Below are positions 24,136 through 32,862 of a stretch of DNA of 64,000 nt, in pieces. The notes beneath the pieces are model-generated. The model saw nothing but the letters and a program-made list of their open reading frames with translations. It had not been told where the DNA came from and did no database searches. Source of the DNA: an uncultured Campylobacter sp. (GTDB taxonomy: Bacteria; Campylobacterota; Campylobacteria; Campylobacterales; Campylobacteraceae); the NCBI RefSeq assembly GCF_905373215.1, contig NZ_CAJPRT010000005.1, positions 62,001 to 126,000 on the forward strand, in the 5' to 3' direction. Both the position numbers and the translations under genes were made by a program. The number at the start of each line of letters is the position of its first letter. The stretch's first letter is position 1.

Positions 24136-24438
24136 ATGGCAAAGAATGAACATCCGGATCATTTAATGTGCCCATTTTGTGGCAAAGACGACATCAAATA
24201 CGGTGCGGTCGTATGTAGCGGATGTCAGGCGGAGATCTCTTATAGTAGAGCATGGTTCTTGAAATTTTTAATAGGCGTGGTATGTCTTGTTTTTGGAATA
24301 CGTGTCCTTATAAGAGCTGGTTTTATAATTCAAGATGTTTTTCTCATCTCTATCGGTACGATTTTGGTTTTATATTCTTTTGCGCTAGCAAGAGATCATA
24401 GCCCAGAATTTCATAGGACTATGAAACATGTCGAATAA
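24136..24438 (+). CDS. Unknown 100-aa membrane protein with N-terminal zinc ribbon
   Basis: Residues 12-33 hold two Cys pairs (CPFCG and CSGC) that would bind one zinc. Two hydrophobic helices follow at about 45-62 and 68-88. The tail is cytoplasmic-looking and His-rich. AAAGGAG 5 bases before the ATG and a good upstream -10 box support a real gene. The function is not recognised. A second zinc-ribbon membrane protein of similar design is at 49329-49754, without clear sequence identity. Confidence 0.7.
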   Translation: MAKNEHPDHLMCPFCGKDDIKYGAVVCSGCQAEISYSRAWFLKFLIGVVCLVFGIRVLIRAGFIIQDVFLISIGTILVLYSFALARDHSPEFHRTMKHVE

Positions 24439-24540
24439 TCTTGCATATTTTTCATCGCCCAATCGGCGGTTAAATTCTAAAACTCTCCGATTGAATTTAT
24501 AATCAGAAAGTCTCGCTATTTAAATTTTTAAAGGTTGCTT

Positions 24541-24729
24541 ATGGACTTTTTATTAGGTCTCATTATTGCGGCAGCTACTTCACTTGAAGGGCTTGCGATA
24601 GCGATTTTAATCGCTGCCGCTATGGTTATTTTCAGCGCTTTTAATGCCACGATTGCTTTTGCCGTAGGATATATAGTATTTTGTATCGCGACCTGGTTAT
24701 TATATGTAATACGAATAATAGATTTATGA
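24541..24729 (+). CDS. Unknown 62-aa hydrophobic protein
   Basis: Almost the whole protein is hydrophobic: two membrane helices rich in Ala/Ile/Leu. ATG 24541 is chosen because AAAGG lies 6 bases before it; a TTG at 24535 is in frame but too close. The stop overlaps the next start as ATGA, so the two are probably translated together. The arrangement of a tiny two-helix protein followed by a peptidoglycan-binding-like protein recalls holin-type pairs, but this is speculation. Confidence 0.5.
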   Translation: MDFLLGLIIAAATSLEGLAIAILIAAAMVIFSAFNATIAFAVGYIVFCIATWLLYVIRIIDL

Positions 24730-25025
24730 CAATTACGTCTCTTGCAGTAAGTTTGACTCTGGGCTATTTAGCGGCTGATGCCGTTTATGAGAGAGAGCAG
24801 ATTAAAGATGCCGAACGTGAAGTGCAGAAGCAACAAAGTATGACACAGCAAGATAAAGTCTATTATATCCAGCGAAGTCTGATGTTCGGTAGCTACGGCG
24901 TGGCAATCGACGGCAAGTGGGGCAAAAAGACTATACAAGCGGCGCAGAAATATTCGGGCTCGTCCGCGACTTCGATCGATGAGCTTTATGAAGCCGTCAA
25001 GGCTAAAAAAGAGGGCAGAAGATAA
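24726..25025 (+). CDS. Unknown 99-aa protein with peptidoglycan-binding-like C-terminus
   Basis: ATG 24726 overlaps the previous stop. A short hydrophobic N-terminus (MTITSLAVSLTLGYLAADA) precedes a charged helical part. The end, FGSYGVAIDGKWGKKTIQAA, resembles the repeat of peptidoglycan-binding domains, where a loop GxxGxxT follows a helix. It is probably periplasmic and anchored by its N-terminus. It has no recognised name. It forms a two-gene unit with the 62-aa hydrophobic protein. Confidence 0.55.
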   Translation: MTITSLAVSLTLGYLAADAVYEREQIKDAEREVQKQQSMTQQDKVYYIQRSLMFGSYGVAIDGKWGKKTIQAAQKYSGSSATSIDELYEAVKAKKEGRR

Positions 25026-25351
25026 AATTTAAATCGCAAGCCAAGCCATCCGCACTAAATTCTTAAATTTACTCGCTTTATATACGTCTTATCGGGCGCC
25101 TCAAAACATATTGCGCCGCTTTCCGAAATCTCTTAAGTCCGATTGAGGTGTAAATTTTAAAAGGGAACTTGAGCGTTTTTGAGGTAAGCAGACGAAATAA
25201 ACTTGCTTGCGCGTAGACTATGTAAATTTAATAAATTTAGCTGCAAGACACGACGGAATTTACGCTGTTTGCGGCTTGCAAGCGGGATAAATTTAAGGGC
25301 GCGATCTTTACGGGCAAAATTTTATGCGCGACCAATGAGGCGCGCGGTTTT
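25026..25351. other. Intergenic stretch without a recognised gene
   Basis: Convergent gap between the peptidoglycan-binding-like gene and the leftward 150-aa gene. It contains several AAATTT words and GC-rich spacers but no convincing ORF, terminator or RNA gene. Confidence 0.4.
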
Positions 25352-25804
25352 CTATGAAAGTTTAAATTTCTTATGCTCAAAATGGTATTTTCTTTGCGAA
25401 ATCGCGTTAAATTTAAGGCTATCTATACTGGAAAAATTAACGGCATATTCCTTCAGGCGGGTAAGGATGAAAGAGAAGCGGTAATTGCCATTTTCGTAAA
25501 ATATCTCGCTCGTTATTATTTCGCCGGGCGCCGCGTCGCATCTTCGATCCGAGCTCATAACGCATTTTAGTTCATAATATCCATTTTGCAAATCTCCGAT
25601 GTAAAATTTCAAATGCAACTTTTCATTGATTTGTTTTGGGGGTAGCAATAGCGCATCGTTGAAGCTTATGCCCGCAAAAATTCTTTCTAGCGTATGCATA
25701 TTTTTATGCATCCCTGCCAAATACGCCTCATACCGCCGCTGCCTTAAGGCATATTCGCTATCTTTTATATTGCCTTTGATCCAATCTAGGTCGAAATATA
25801 GCAC
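25352..25804 (-). CDS. Unknown 150-aa protein
   Basis: There is no ATG; the best start is GTG at 25804, since the frame is open upstream only to a TAG overlapping the end of the preceding gene's region. The protein is soluble and mixed in charge, with no recognised motif. It lies 39 bases after the leftward 345-aa membrane-anchored protein and is probably in its operon. The C-terminal part has SLKFNAISQRKYHFEHKKFK. Moderate certainty that it is a gene. Confidence 0.5.
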   Translation of the reverse strand: MLYFDLDWIKGNIKDSEYALRQRRYEAYLAGMHKNMHTLERIFAGISFNDALLLPPKQINEKLHLKFYIGDLQNGYYELKCVMSSDRRCDAAPGEIITSEIFYENGNYRFSFILTRLKEYAVNFSSIDSLKFNAISQRKYHFEHKKFKLS

Positions 25805-25843
25805 TTCAATCTCTTCGGTTTTAAATTTATCGCTACCTGTTCG

Positions 25844-26881
25844 CTACAGCCCCAAGAAATTCTCATCGTTTTTGATCTTTTCGATGAGATCAAGCGTGGC
25901 GTAAAATTCGTCGTAGAAATATGGCATCTCGAGCTTGAAAAATTTAAAGCTTAGCCCCTCCAGCACCTTGAGCGAGTGTTTGTTTTTAAGCAAAAATATG
26001 AAAAATACCCCGTCTTTTTCCAGCGCGTTGAGGTAGTTTATTTCGCTTATATTTGCGCGCAGGATCTCGGCGTCGAGGATGACGACGTCGGCTACGTAGA
26101 TGAAGTCGTTTAGGTGCCTCTTCGCGCTCTCCCAGTTGGAGTTTGGCATCACGTCGCAACCAAGCCCGCTCAAAAAATCTCGCAGCTCCTCGAAGATCGC
26201 GCGGTTTTTATGCGTGATGATGACGTTGTAGTCGTATTTTTTGGCGCTAAAGCTCTGCTGCGCGAAGCAGCTAAGCACGGCATCCATTTTAATGAACGTC
26301 CCACGCCCGTCAGCTCCAATACTCGGATGCGAACCGAGTGCACGCAAATGGGTCTGCGCCGAAGTAAGATACTCATCATCCGTACTAGCGGCGCTTTCTA
26401 GTGCACTTTTAAGCGCATAGGTGCGCGGATCCTTTAGCTCGCGATCGATACCTACTCGCACGTCGAGCTTGATAGAGCTCATATTTGCTCTAAGTTCCTT
26501 GCTACTAAATTCCACGCTTACGCGGATTGGCTCAGCGATATTTTGTAGGAAAAACTCGCACGCATCAAATACCGCGCTAGTAAGATTTAGCACCTCGCCG
26601 CCGTAGATACGCGGCAGCTGCGGCGGGAAACTAAGATAGAGCGTGCTGTCGTATTTCGTGCACTCCTCAAATAAAATTTCGCTTTGAAATTTTAAAATTT
26701 TTAAAATATCGATCTGCGCGATATCCTCGCGCCTAGGCACGACGGGGCTGCTTTCTTTGACTTTAGGCGCAGCGGAGAAAATTTTACCGCTTACGGCGGG
26801 CTTTTTAGAAAAGAGCTTTCTTGCCGCAAACCACGCGATCGCTGCTATCAGCGCTAGCGCGCCTAAAACCACGGCTTTCAT
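25844..26881 (-). CDS. Membrane-anchored protein resembling a degenerate kinase/receiver
   Basis: A single N-terminal helix (MKAVVLGALALIAAIAWF) anchors a 345-aa protein. Residues ~95-210 recall a histidine-kinase ATPase fold (GEVLNLTSAVFDACEFFLQN, later GADGRGTFIKMDAVL) without clear N, G1 and G2 boxes. Residues ~225-335 look like a receiver-type alpha/beta domain (YNVIITHKNRAIFEELRDFL, VADVVILDAEIL) with an Asp near the phospho-acceptor position. Signalling is a guess. The start overlaps the queA stop as ATGA, so it is cotranscribed with queA. Confidence 0.5.
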   Translation of the reverse strand: MKAVVLGALALIAAIAWFAARKLFSKKPAVSGKIFSAAPKVKESSPVVPRREDIAQIDILKILKFQSEILFEECTKYDSTLYLSFPPQLPRIYGGEVLNLTSAVFDACEFFLQNIAEPIRVSVEFSSKELRANMSSIKLDVRVGIDRELKDPRTYALKSALESAASTDDEYLTSAQTHLRALGSHPSIGADGRGTFIKMDAVLSCFAQQSFSAKKYDYNVIITHKNRAIFEELRDFLSGLGCDVMPNSNWESAKRHLNDFIYVADVVILDAEILRANISEINYLNALEKDGVFFIFLLKNKHSLKVLEGLSFKFFKLEMPYFYDEFYATLDLIEKIKNDENFLGL

Positions 26882-27897
26882 AGCACAAGCATCCCATCGC
26901 CATAGGAGTAGAAGCGGTATCTTTGCTCCACTGCGATGCGGTAGAGCTCAAGCGTGCGCTCAAGCCCGATGAAGCTCGCTACGAGCATTATCAGCGTGGA
27001 TTTGGGCAGGTGAAAGTTCGTAAGCAAAAAATTCTGTCTTATCGGCGGGTTGCCCGGGTGCAAAAACAGCTCGCAGATCCCGCTACTCTGTCCGTTGCGT
27101 GCAAAATTTTCGATCGTTCTCGTAACGGTCGTACCCACGCCTAAAATTTTTCGCTCGCTTTTTAGAATTTGCGCGGTCTGCGGCGGGATAGAGTAGAGCT
27201 CGCCGTGCATTTTATGATCGCGCAGATCCGCTACTTCCACGGGCTTGAAGGTGCCCGCGCCTACGTGTAGCGTGATAAAATAAATTTCGTGTCTTTTGCG
27301 TAGATCGTTTAGTATCGCATCGTTAAAATGAAGGCTCGCGGTGGGTGCGGCGACGGCGCCTTGCTCGCGCGCGAAGATGCTTTGATACCAGCTCTCGTCC
27401 TGCTTGGTATCGGCGCGCTTAATATATGGCGGTAGCGGCACATGGCCGATACGTTCGCAAATTTCAAAAACATCATGGGTGTTTAAAGCTTCGCCGCCGC
27501 GCTCAAACTGCACGATGCGAAGCCCGCCTTCCATCAGCTCGCAAACGCGCGCTTCAAGGTCACTTTGAAATTTTAATTCGCTGCCTACTTTGACGCTGCC
27601 GCGAATATAGGCGCTAAATTTATTGCCCTCAAGCGGCGAGTTTAGCAGAAGCTCGATCTTGCCGCCGCTGTTTTTATGACCGAAAAGGCGCGCCTTAATC
27701 ACCCGTGTGTCGTTAAAAATAATATCGCAGGGCGGCAGGACGTCCGCTAGATCGCCGAAGTGCGCGTGAGTGATCTGCTGCTTGGCGCGGTCGTAGATCA
27801 GCAGGCGCGCGCTTTGTTTGGGCATCACGGGCGCGCTTGCGATGAGCTCGCTAGGAAGCTCGTAATCGTAGCTGCCAACTAAATTTAGATCCGCCAT
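26878..27897 (-). CDS. queA: tRNA preQ1(34) S-adenosylmethionine ribosyltransferase-isomerase
   Basis: QueA moves the ribosyl part of SAM to preQ1 at tRNA position 34 to form epoxyqueuosine. Typical family stretches are YDYELPSELIASAPVMPKQ near the start, DIIFNDTRVIKARLFG, GAVAAPTASLHF and LLTNFHLPKSTLIMLVASFI near the end. Length is 339 aa. It lies one base after tatC on the leftward strand. The order queA-tatC-tatB-hemW is that of C. jejuni. Confidence 0.96.
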   Translation of the reverse strand: MADLNLVGSYDYELPSELIASAPVMPKQSARLLIYDRAKQQITHAHFGDLADVLPPCDIIFNDTRVIKARLFGHKNSGGKIELLLNSPLEGNKFSAYIRGSVKVGSELKFQSDLEARVCELMEGGLRIVQFERGGEALNTHDVFEICERIGHVPLPPYIKRADTKQDESWYQSIFAREQGAVAAPTASLHFNDAILNDLRKRHEIYFITLHVGAGTFKPVEVADLRDHKMHGELYSIPPQTAQILKSERKILGVGTTVTRTIENFARNGQSSGICELFLHPGNPPIRQNFLLTNFHLPKSTLIMLVASFIGLERTLELYRIAVEQRYRFYSYGDGMLVL

Positions 27898-27898
27898 C

Positions 27899-28654
27899 TC
27901 ACGCCTGCGCTACGTCCGTGGAATTTTCGCCTTTGTCATCCTCTGGCTTATACGGATTTATCATTTTGGCGATGAAGATCGAAAGCAGATAAAGCGCAAT
28001 TAACGGAGTTGCGAGCATAAACTGACTAAGCACGTCCGGCGGCGTCATGACCGCTGCAAAGATAAAAATAATGACGATTGCGTAGCGAAAAAAATCGCTC
28101 AGGCTTTTGTTCGTCACAAGCCCGATCTTAGCGAGGAAAAATGTCACCACCGGAAGCTCAAAGCTGATGCCGAATGCGACGACAAGCTTAGCGAAAAAGC
28201 CTACATATTCGCCGATTGTAGGCATCGCAGTAAATTGCTTGGCGCCAAAATTTACCAAGAAATTAAATGCGACTGGAATTACGAAAAAATAGCAAAACGC
28301 TGCGCCCAAAAAGAACATAACGCTCGCGCCGCTAACGAAAGGGATGACATATTTTTTCTCGTTGTCGTAAAGCCCGGGCGCTACGAAAAGCCACGCCTGC
28401 CAGAAAATTATCGGCATCGCTAGAAGTAACGAGGTGAAAAACGATACCTTCATCGCGGTAAAAAAGGTCTCGCCAAGCTGGGTAAAGATGATCTCGCTGC
28501 CCTTAGGAAGCACGCGCACCAGCGGGCGGGTCATAAAACCTAAAATATCCTCCCAAAAGCCGAAGCACCCGATAAAAAGGACGATGACGGACAGCACGGA
28601 GATAACCAGGCGCTTGCGAAGCTCGGCTAGATGGGGTTTTAGCTCTTCAAACAT
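27899..28654 (-). CDS. tatC: Sec-independent protein translocase TatC
   Basis: TatC is the six-helix membrane core that recognises twin-arginine signal peptides. The start is MFEELKPHLAELRKRL, and the family's first-loop region FWQAWLFVAPGLYDNEKKYV is present with the conserved acidic residues. Length 251 aa. tatB lies immediately upstream on the same strand, 15 bases away. Confidence 0.95.
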   Translation of the reverse strand: MFEELKPHLAELRKRLVISVLSVIVLFIGCFGFWEDILGFMTRPLVRVLPKGSEIIFTQLGETFFTAMKVSFFTSLLLAMPIIFWQAWLFVAPGLYDNEKKYVIPFVSGASVMFFLGAAFCYFFVIPVAFNFLVNFGAKQFTAMPTIGEYVGFFAKLVVAFGISFELPVVTFFLAKIGLVTNKSLSDFFRYAIVIIFIFAAVMTPPDVLSQFMLATPLIALYLLSIFIAKMINPYKPEDDKGENSTDVAQA

Positions 28655-28669
28655 TAAATTTCTCTCTCA

Positions 28670-29386
28670 TTATGATTTTTGCGTATCGCTATTTTGCGCG
28701 GAATTTTGCATAGAATTTTGCGCATCGCCGTTTAAATTTGCATTTTGCGCGGCGTTTTTCGCTTCGCCGTTCGCATTCGTATTTTGCGCGGAATTTCCCG
28801 CGCCGCCGCCCGTGCTCGGCATGGAATTTTTACTTTCATTTTCGACGTTAGAATTTTTGCTTTTGTCTCCGGCTCCGGAATTTATTGCGCTGTCGGCGGA
28901 GCCTTGCATAGAGTTTGCGGCGCCAGCGGAGCTTTGCGCGGAATTTTCGCCGCTCGAATTTGCTTTTAAATTTGCCGTCTCATTTTGTTTTTGTGCCGAG
29001 ACTTTCGCGGAGTTTAGCACGTCTTTGGCGGCGTCCGAGCTAAGCGTTTCTTTAAGCGAACTTTCCGCGTCTTTTAGCCCCGCATTTAGCGTCTCTTTGA
29101 CCGAGTCGATACCGCCTTTGATCTCGTCGAGCTCCTCAAACGTGAGCTTTTTGCGCACGCCCTCGCTTGCTTGCGTGATACTCTCTTTATATTTTTTGGC
29201 GTCCTCTTTGAGCTCGGCGATGCGAAGCTCCTGATCGAAGCTCGATTTTGCGTCGTTGATGGTTTTTTTGATGACTTTGAAGTATTTTGCGAGCTCGACC
29301 AGCACTTTCGGGAGCTTTTCGGGCCCAAGCACGATTATCGCGATGATTAAAATGACCGTAATTTCAGGCATACTGATACCAAACAT
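28670..29386 (-). CDS. tatB: Sec-independent protein translocase TatB with long low-complexity tail
   Basis: TatB partners TatC in binding twin-arginine substrates. The N-terminus MFGISMPEITVILIIAIIVL is the single membrane helix, followed by GPEKLPKVLVELAKYFK and an amphipathic helix. After about residue 105 comes a ~130-residue Asn/Ala/Ser/Gln-rich tail with imperfect repeats such as NSAQNTNANGEAKNAAQNAN. Typical TatB is 90-170 aa; this is 238. The tail DNA repeats GAATTTTGCGC-like words (28680-29070). Confidence 0.92.
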   Translation of the reverse strand: MFGISMPEITVILIIAIIVLGPEKLPKVLVELAKYFKVIKKTINDAKSSFDQELRIAELKEDAKKYKESITQASEGVRKKLTFEELDEIKGGIDSVKETLNAGLKDAESSLKETLSSDAAKDVLNSAKVSAQKQNETANLKANSSGENSAQSSAGAANSMQGSADSAINSGAGDKSKNSNVENESKNSMPSTGGGAGNSAQNTNANGEAKNAAQNANLNGDAQNSMQNSAQNSDTQKS

Positions 29387-29443
29387 AAAATTTCCTAACG
29401 TAAAAAGTGGCGTATTGTAACTAAAATTTCATTAATCTTAAAT

Positions 29444-30517
29444 TTAGCGCCCGCGGCGGCTTTCTTGCGTGATAAAAAGCGCGATCTCGTCGGCGAGCAA
29501 AAAGTTAGGATTATAAAATTTATCTTCGCCGAATTTCAGCTTTTTTGCCCGCACGAGCAGCTGCGCGTTACTTAGCTCCGCGACGTTTAAAATTTGCGCC
29601 TCAAATCCCAAAACGCAGCGCAGCCCGAGAAATATGCGCTCAAGCTTTTTATCCTGCGCGCTTAAGACTTCGCGCTGTTTTTGCAGCGGATCTGCAATGT
29701 AATCTCGCAAATTTTTAGGCGAGCTAAGGCGCACCTGAGCGCTAGTTCCGACCGCAAATGCCCCAAATCCCACGTAATCCTCGCCGCGCCAGTAGGCGAG
29801 ATTGTGCTTACAGCGCAGTCCGCGCGCGGCAAAATTTGAAATTTCATACTGGCTAAAGCCGCTATCCGCCGCCAGAGCAAAGAGAAATTTAGCTAGAGCC
29901 GCGCTTTCCCTTTTGAAGCTTTCGCGCCCGAAAAAGGGCGTATTTTCCTCAAGGCTTAGCGCATAGGCGCTTAGATGCGGCACTTCGCAGCGCGCAAGCT
30001 CATCCATTTCAAATTTTAAATTCCTCTTATCGTCAAATTTGCTCGCGTAGATTAGATCCAAATTTATATTATCAAAGCCCGCCGCTTTGGCATTTTGCAC
30101 CGCGAGAAAAATCTGCGCCGCACTGTGTGCGCGACCGAGGAATTTTAACTTAGCGTCGTTAAAGCTTTGCGCGCCGAAGCTGATGCGATTTACGCCGAGC
30201 CCCTGCATCGCTCTAAGCCAGGCGGGGCTAGCGGAGTTTGGATTAGCTTCCGAGCTGATTTCAGCTTTAGCGGCAAAATGCGGCGCGAGCAGCGCAAAAA
30301 TTTCGTCGTAAAGCCCCGCATCCACGGCACTTGGCGTACCTCCGCCGATAAAAAGCGTCGAAATTTGCGCGTGCGGATTTTTCGCCAAAAAATCGCGCAC
30401 CTCAAGCTCTAGCGCGCGAAAGTAGCTTTTTACGAGGCTAAACTTATCGCTGAAGGAGCCAAAGGCGCAATACGGGCATTTGGAGGTGCAAAACGGCACA
30501 TGGATGTAGATGTGCAA
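29444..30517 (-). CDS. hemW: HemW-like radical SAM haem chaperone
   Basis: The radical SAM cluster motif is CTSKCPYCAFG (CX3CX2C, residues 10-17) at the start MHIYIHVPFC. LFIGGGTPSAVDAGLY and the later CKHNLAYWRGEDYVGFGAFA are typical of the HemN/HemW family. The absence of the fourth Cys of HemN (CxC) favours HemW, an iron-sulfur haem-binding protein, over coproporphyrinogen dehydrogenase. Length 357 aa is also HemW-like. It is divergent from rppH. Confidence 0.88.
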   Translation of the reverse strand: MHIYIHVPFCTSKCPYCAFGSFSDKFSLVKSYFRALELEVRDFLAKNPHAQISTLFIGGGTPSAVDAGLYDEIFALLAPHFAAKAEISSEANPNSASPAWLRAMQGLGVNRISFGAQSFNDAKLKFLGRAHSAAQIFLAVQNAKAAGFDNINLDLIYASKFDDKRNLKFEMDELARCEVPHLSAYALSLEENTPFFGRESFKRESAALAKFLFALAADSGFSQYEISNFAARGLRCKHNLAYWRGEDYVGFGAFAVGTSAQVRLSSPKNLRDYIADPLQKQREVLSAQDKKLERIFLGLRCVLGFEAQILNVAELSNAQLLVRAKKLKFGEDKFYNPNFLLADEIALFITQESRRGR

Positions 30518-30619
30518 GGTCGGTCCTATGGGCTAAATTTACGTCGCAAAATTTAGCGAATTAATTTGAAAATTTATATAAATTTTAAGCCTCTTAACGC
30601 AAATTTTAATATTTTTAGG

Positions 30620-30625
30620 TAGAAT
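30620..30625 (+). promoter_or_regulatory. Candidate -10 box for rppH-lysC-hobA-holB-folP
   Basis: TAGAAT in AGGTAGAATTTTGAG lies 28 bases before the rppH ATG. A periodic A/T-rich stretch replaces a clear -35 box, as usual in this genus. Confidence 0.45.
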
Positions 30626-30653
30626 TTTGAGAAATTTTTTGTGAGAAAACGAG

Positions 30654-31124
30654 ATGGAAAAAGAGAAAAATTACAGACCGAATGTCGCTGCAATCGTACT
30701 TTCGCCCTCGTATCCGTTTAATTGCGAAATTTTAATCGCGCAACGAAGCGACATCAAAGGCGCTTGGCAGTTTCCTCAAGGCGGTATCGACGATGGTGAG
30801 ACGCCTAAGATGGCGATTCGCAGAGAGCTAGGTGAGGAGATCGGAACAAGCAAAGTCGATATCATCGCTGAGTGCCCGAAGTGGCTTAGCTACGACTTTC
30901 CCGATGGAGTAGCTCAAAAGATGCGCCCATACGACGGGCAAATTCAAAGGTATTTTTTGGTACGATTGCGAAGCTTAGCCGATATAAACATCAATACTAA
31001 ACTTCCTGAGTTCGACGCATTTAAATTCGTAGGCGCGAATGAGGTTTTAAGGCACGTAAATCACTTCAAAAAGCCGATTTACGCGACGGTTTTAAAATAT
31101 TTTAAGGAGGAGGGTTACATTTAA
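30654..31124 (+). CDS. rppH: RNA pyrophosphohydrolase (Nudix)
   Basis: RppH removes pyrophosphate from 5'-triphosphate RNA and starts mRNA decay. The Nudix box runs from Gly43 (GGIDDGETP) to RRELGEEIG near residue 64. YRPNVAAIVLS and GAWQFPQGG before it are typical of RppH. Length 156 aa. It heads a tightly packed rightward operon with lysC, hobA, holB and folP, as in C. jejuni. Confidence 0.94.
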   Translation: MEKEKNYRPNVAAIVLSPSYPFNCEILIAQRSDIKGAWQFPQGGIDDGETPKMAIRRELGEEIGTSKVDIIAECPKWLSYDFPDGVAQKMRPYDGQIQRYFLVRLRSLADININTKLPEFDAFKFVGANEVLRHVNHFKKPIYATVLKYFKEEGYI

Positions 31125-32329
31125 TGCTGATCGTTCAAAAATACGGCGGTACGAGCGTCGGTACGCTAGAGCGGATCGAGGCGGTCGCGCAGCGCGTGAT
31201 AAAGACTAAAAACGAAGGACACGATGTCGCGGTAATCGTTTCTGCGATGAGTGGCGTTACCAATCAGCTCATCGAGCAGGCGGAATTTTTTACTAAAACT
31301 CCCGTAGGCAGAGAGATGGATGTGCTGTTAAGCTCGGGCGAGCGCGTTACGAGTGCACTTTTGGCTATCGCGCTAAATGCCAAGGGCTATGCTGCGATCG
31401 CATTTAGCGGGCGTGGTGCGGGCATCGTGACGGATAATTTTCACACCAAAGCTCGCATCGTCTCGATCGATCCAAAAAGTATGCAAGAGGCGCTAAAGCA
31501 GGGCAAAATCGTCGTCGTCGCAGGCTTTCAGGGCATCAGCACCGCAGGCGAAGTAACTACGCTCGGGCGAGGCGGAAGCGATCTTAGTGCAGTCGCCGTC
31601 GCAGGGGCGCTGAATGCCGATCTGTGTGAAATTTACACCGACGTAGACGGCGTATATACGACCGATCCGCGCATCGAGCCGAAAGCCAAGAAGCTTGATC
31701 GCATCAGCTACGACGAGATGCTTGAGCTTGCGAGCTTGGGGGCGAAGGTTTTGCAAAATCGAAGCGTCGAGCTTGCGAAGAAATTAAATGTAAATTTGGT
31801 GACGCGAAGCAGTTTTAACGATCATGAAGGAACACTCATAACAGGAGAAGAAAAGATGGAAGATGCGGTAATTAGCGGCATTGCACTGGATAAAAATCAA
31901 GCAAGAATCACGATTAGAAACGTAGAGGATCGCCCCGGCGTCGCGGCTGAAATTTTCTCCGCGCTTGCAAGCAAGGAGATCAACGTCGATATGATCGTGC
32001 AAAATATCGGACGAAACGGCGAGACGAATTTAGGCTTTACTGTGCCGCAAAACGAGCTGCAGACTGCTTATGCGGTAATGAAAGAGGTAAATCCAAATCC
32101 GAATTCCATCATCGAATCGGATGCCGATATCGTAAAGGTTTCTTTGGTAGGCGTAGGTATGAAAAGCCATAGCGGTATAGCCAGCAAGGCGTTTAAGACG
32201 CTTGCGGACGAAGGGATAAATATCCAGATGATCTCCACGAGCGAGATTAAAATTTCGATGATCGTAGAGGCCAAATACGGCGAGCTCGCCGTGCGCGCGC
32301 TGCATAAAGCCTACGATTTGGATAAATAA
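31124..32329 (+). CDS. lysC: Aspartokinase
   Basis: LysC phosphorylates aspartate for the lysine, threonine and methionine pathways. The N-terminal kinase motif is VQKYGGTSVGT; LGRGGSDLSAVAVAGAL and TDVDGVYTTDPR complete the catalytic domain. Two ACT domains for feedback control follow from about residue 265. Length 401 aa. The start overlaps the rppH stop by one base, behind AAGGAGGAGGG. Confidence 0.96.
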   Translation: MLIVQKYGGTSVGTLERIEAVAQRVIKTKNEGHDVAVIVSAMSGVTNQLIEQAEFFTKTPVGREMDVLLSSGERVTSALLAIALNAKGYAAIAFSGRGAGIVTDNFHTKARIVSIDPKSMQEALKQGKIVVVAGFQGISTAGEVTTLGRGGSDLSAVAVAGALNADLCEIYTDVDGVYTTDPRIEPKAKKLDRISYDEMLELASLGAKVLQNRSVELAKKLNVNLVTRSSFNDHEGTLITGEEKMEDAVISGIALDKNQARITIRNVEDRPGVAAEIFSALASKEINVDMIVQNIGRNGETNLGFTVPQNELQTAYAVMKEVNPNPNSIIESDADIVKVSLVGVGMKSHSGIASKAFKTLADEGINIQMISTSEIKISMIVEAKYGELAVRALHKAYDLDK

Positions 32330-32862
32330 TGCAGGATCTGCACACTTGGAGCGTCACGGCGATGCGCTCCGAGCCCGGACTTGAGTGGCTCGAGGATCGC
32401 AAGGAGGACTGGACGCCGCTTTTAGCATCAAAGCTAAAATTCCTCCACGACGGCTTTGCTTTCATCGTCATCTGCGACGATGAACGAAGCTGGTTTAGCG
32501 AATATATCATCAAAAAGATCAACTCCTCTACCAACTCCCGCCCGCTGCTACCATTTTTTTCGCTGCGTTCGCTCTACCGCGGCGGCGTAAATAGCCTGGA
32601 GGACGCGCTGCTGCTAAACGATATGCTAAGCCTCGCGTTCGCCAACGGCTTTATATATTTTTACATCGGTAACGGCAACCATCCGCTAGCCAAAATCGCC
32701 AAAAGCCACGAGGACAGCTATCTGTGGCTCATCGACGAGAGGCTGCAAAACAGCTTTTACATGAGCGAGAGTGATCCTAGCCTGGATCTCAAACTGATCC
32801 AGCTTTTTAAAATTTTAGACAAAAGCATAGACGCCGTGCTTTTTGACGAAGTGGTGCTTTGA
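32329..32862 (+). CDS. hobA: DnaA-binding replication initiator protein HobA
   Basis: HobA binds domain I of DnaA and helps it assemble at oriC in epsilon-proteobacteria; it is a structural homolog of DiaA. The protein is 177 aa with a single SIS-like fold: LEDRKEDWTPLLASKLKFL, FAFIVICDDERSWFSEYI and YSLW-type end parts are seen. Assignment rests on these and on its place between lysC and holB, as in C. jejuni. The start overlaps the lysC stop by one base. Confidence 0.85.
   Translation: MQDLHTWSVTAMRSEPGLEWLEDRKEDWTPLLASKLKFLHDGFAFIVICDDERSWFSEYIIKKINSSTNSRPLLPFFSLRSLYRGGVNSLEDALLLNDMLSLAFANGFIYFYIGNGNHPLAKIAKSHEDSYLWLIDERLQNSFYMSESDPSLDLKLIQLFKILDKSIDAVLFDEVVL

Noticed and set aside
25203..25484. 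93-codon plus-strand ORF
   Set aside because: No ribosome binding site, basic random-looking sequence, and it overlaps the leftward 150-aa gene, which has better protein character.
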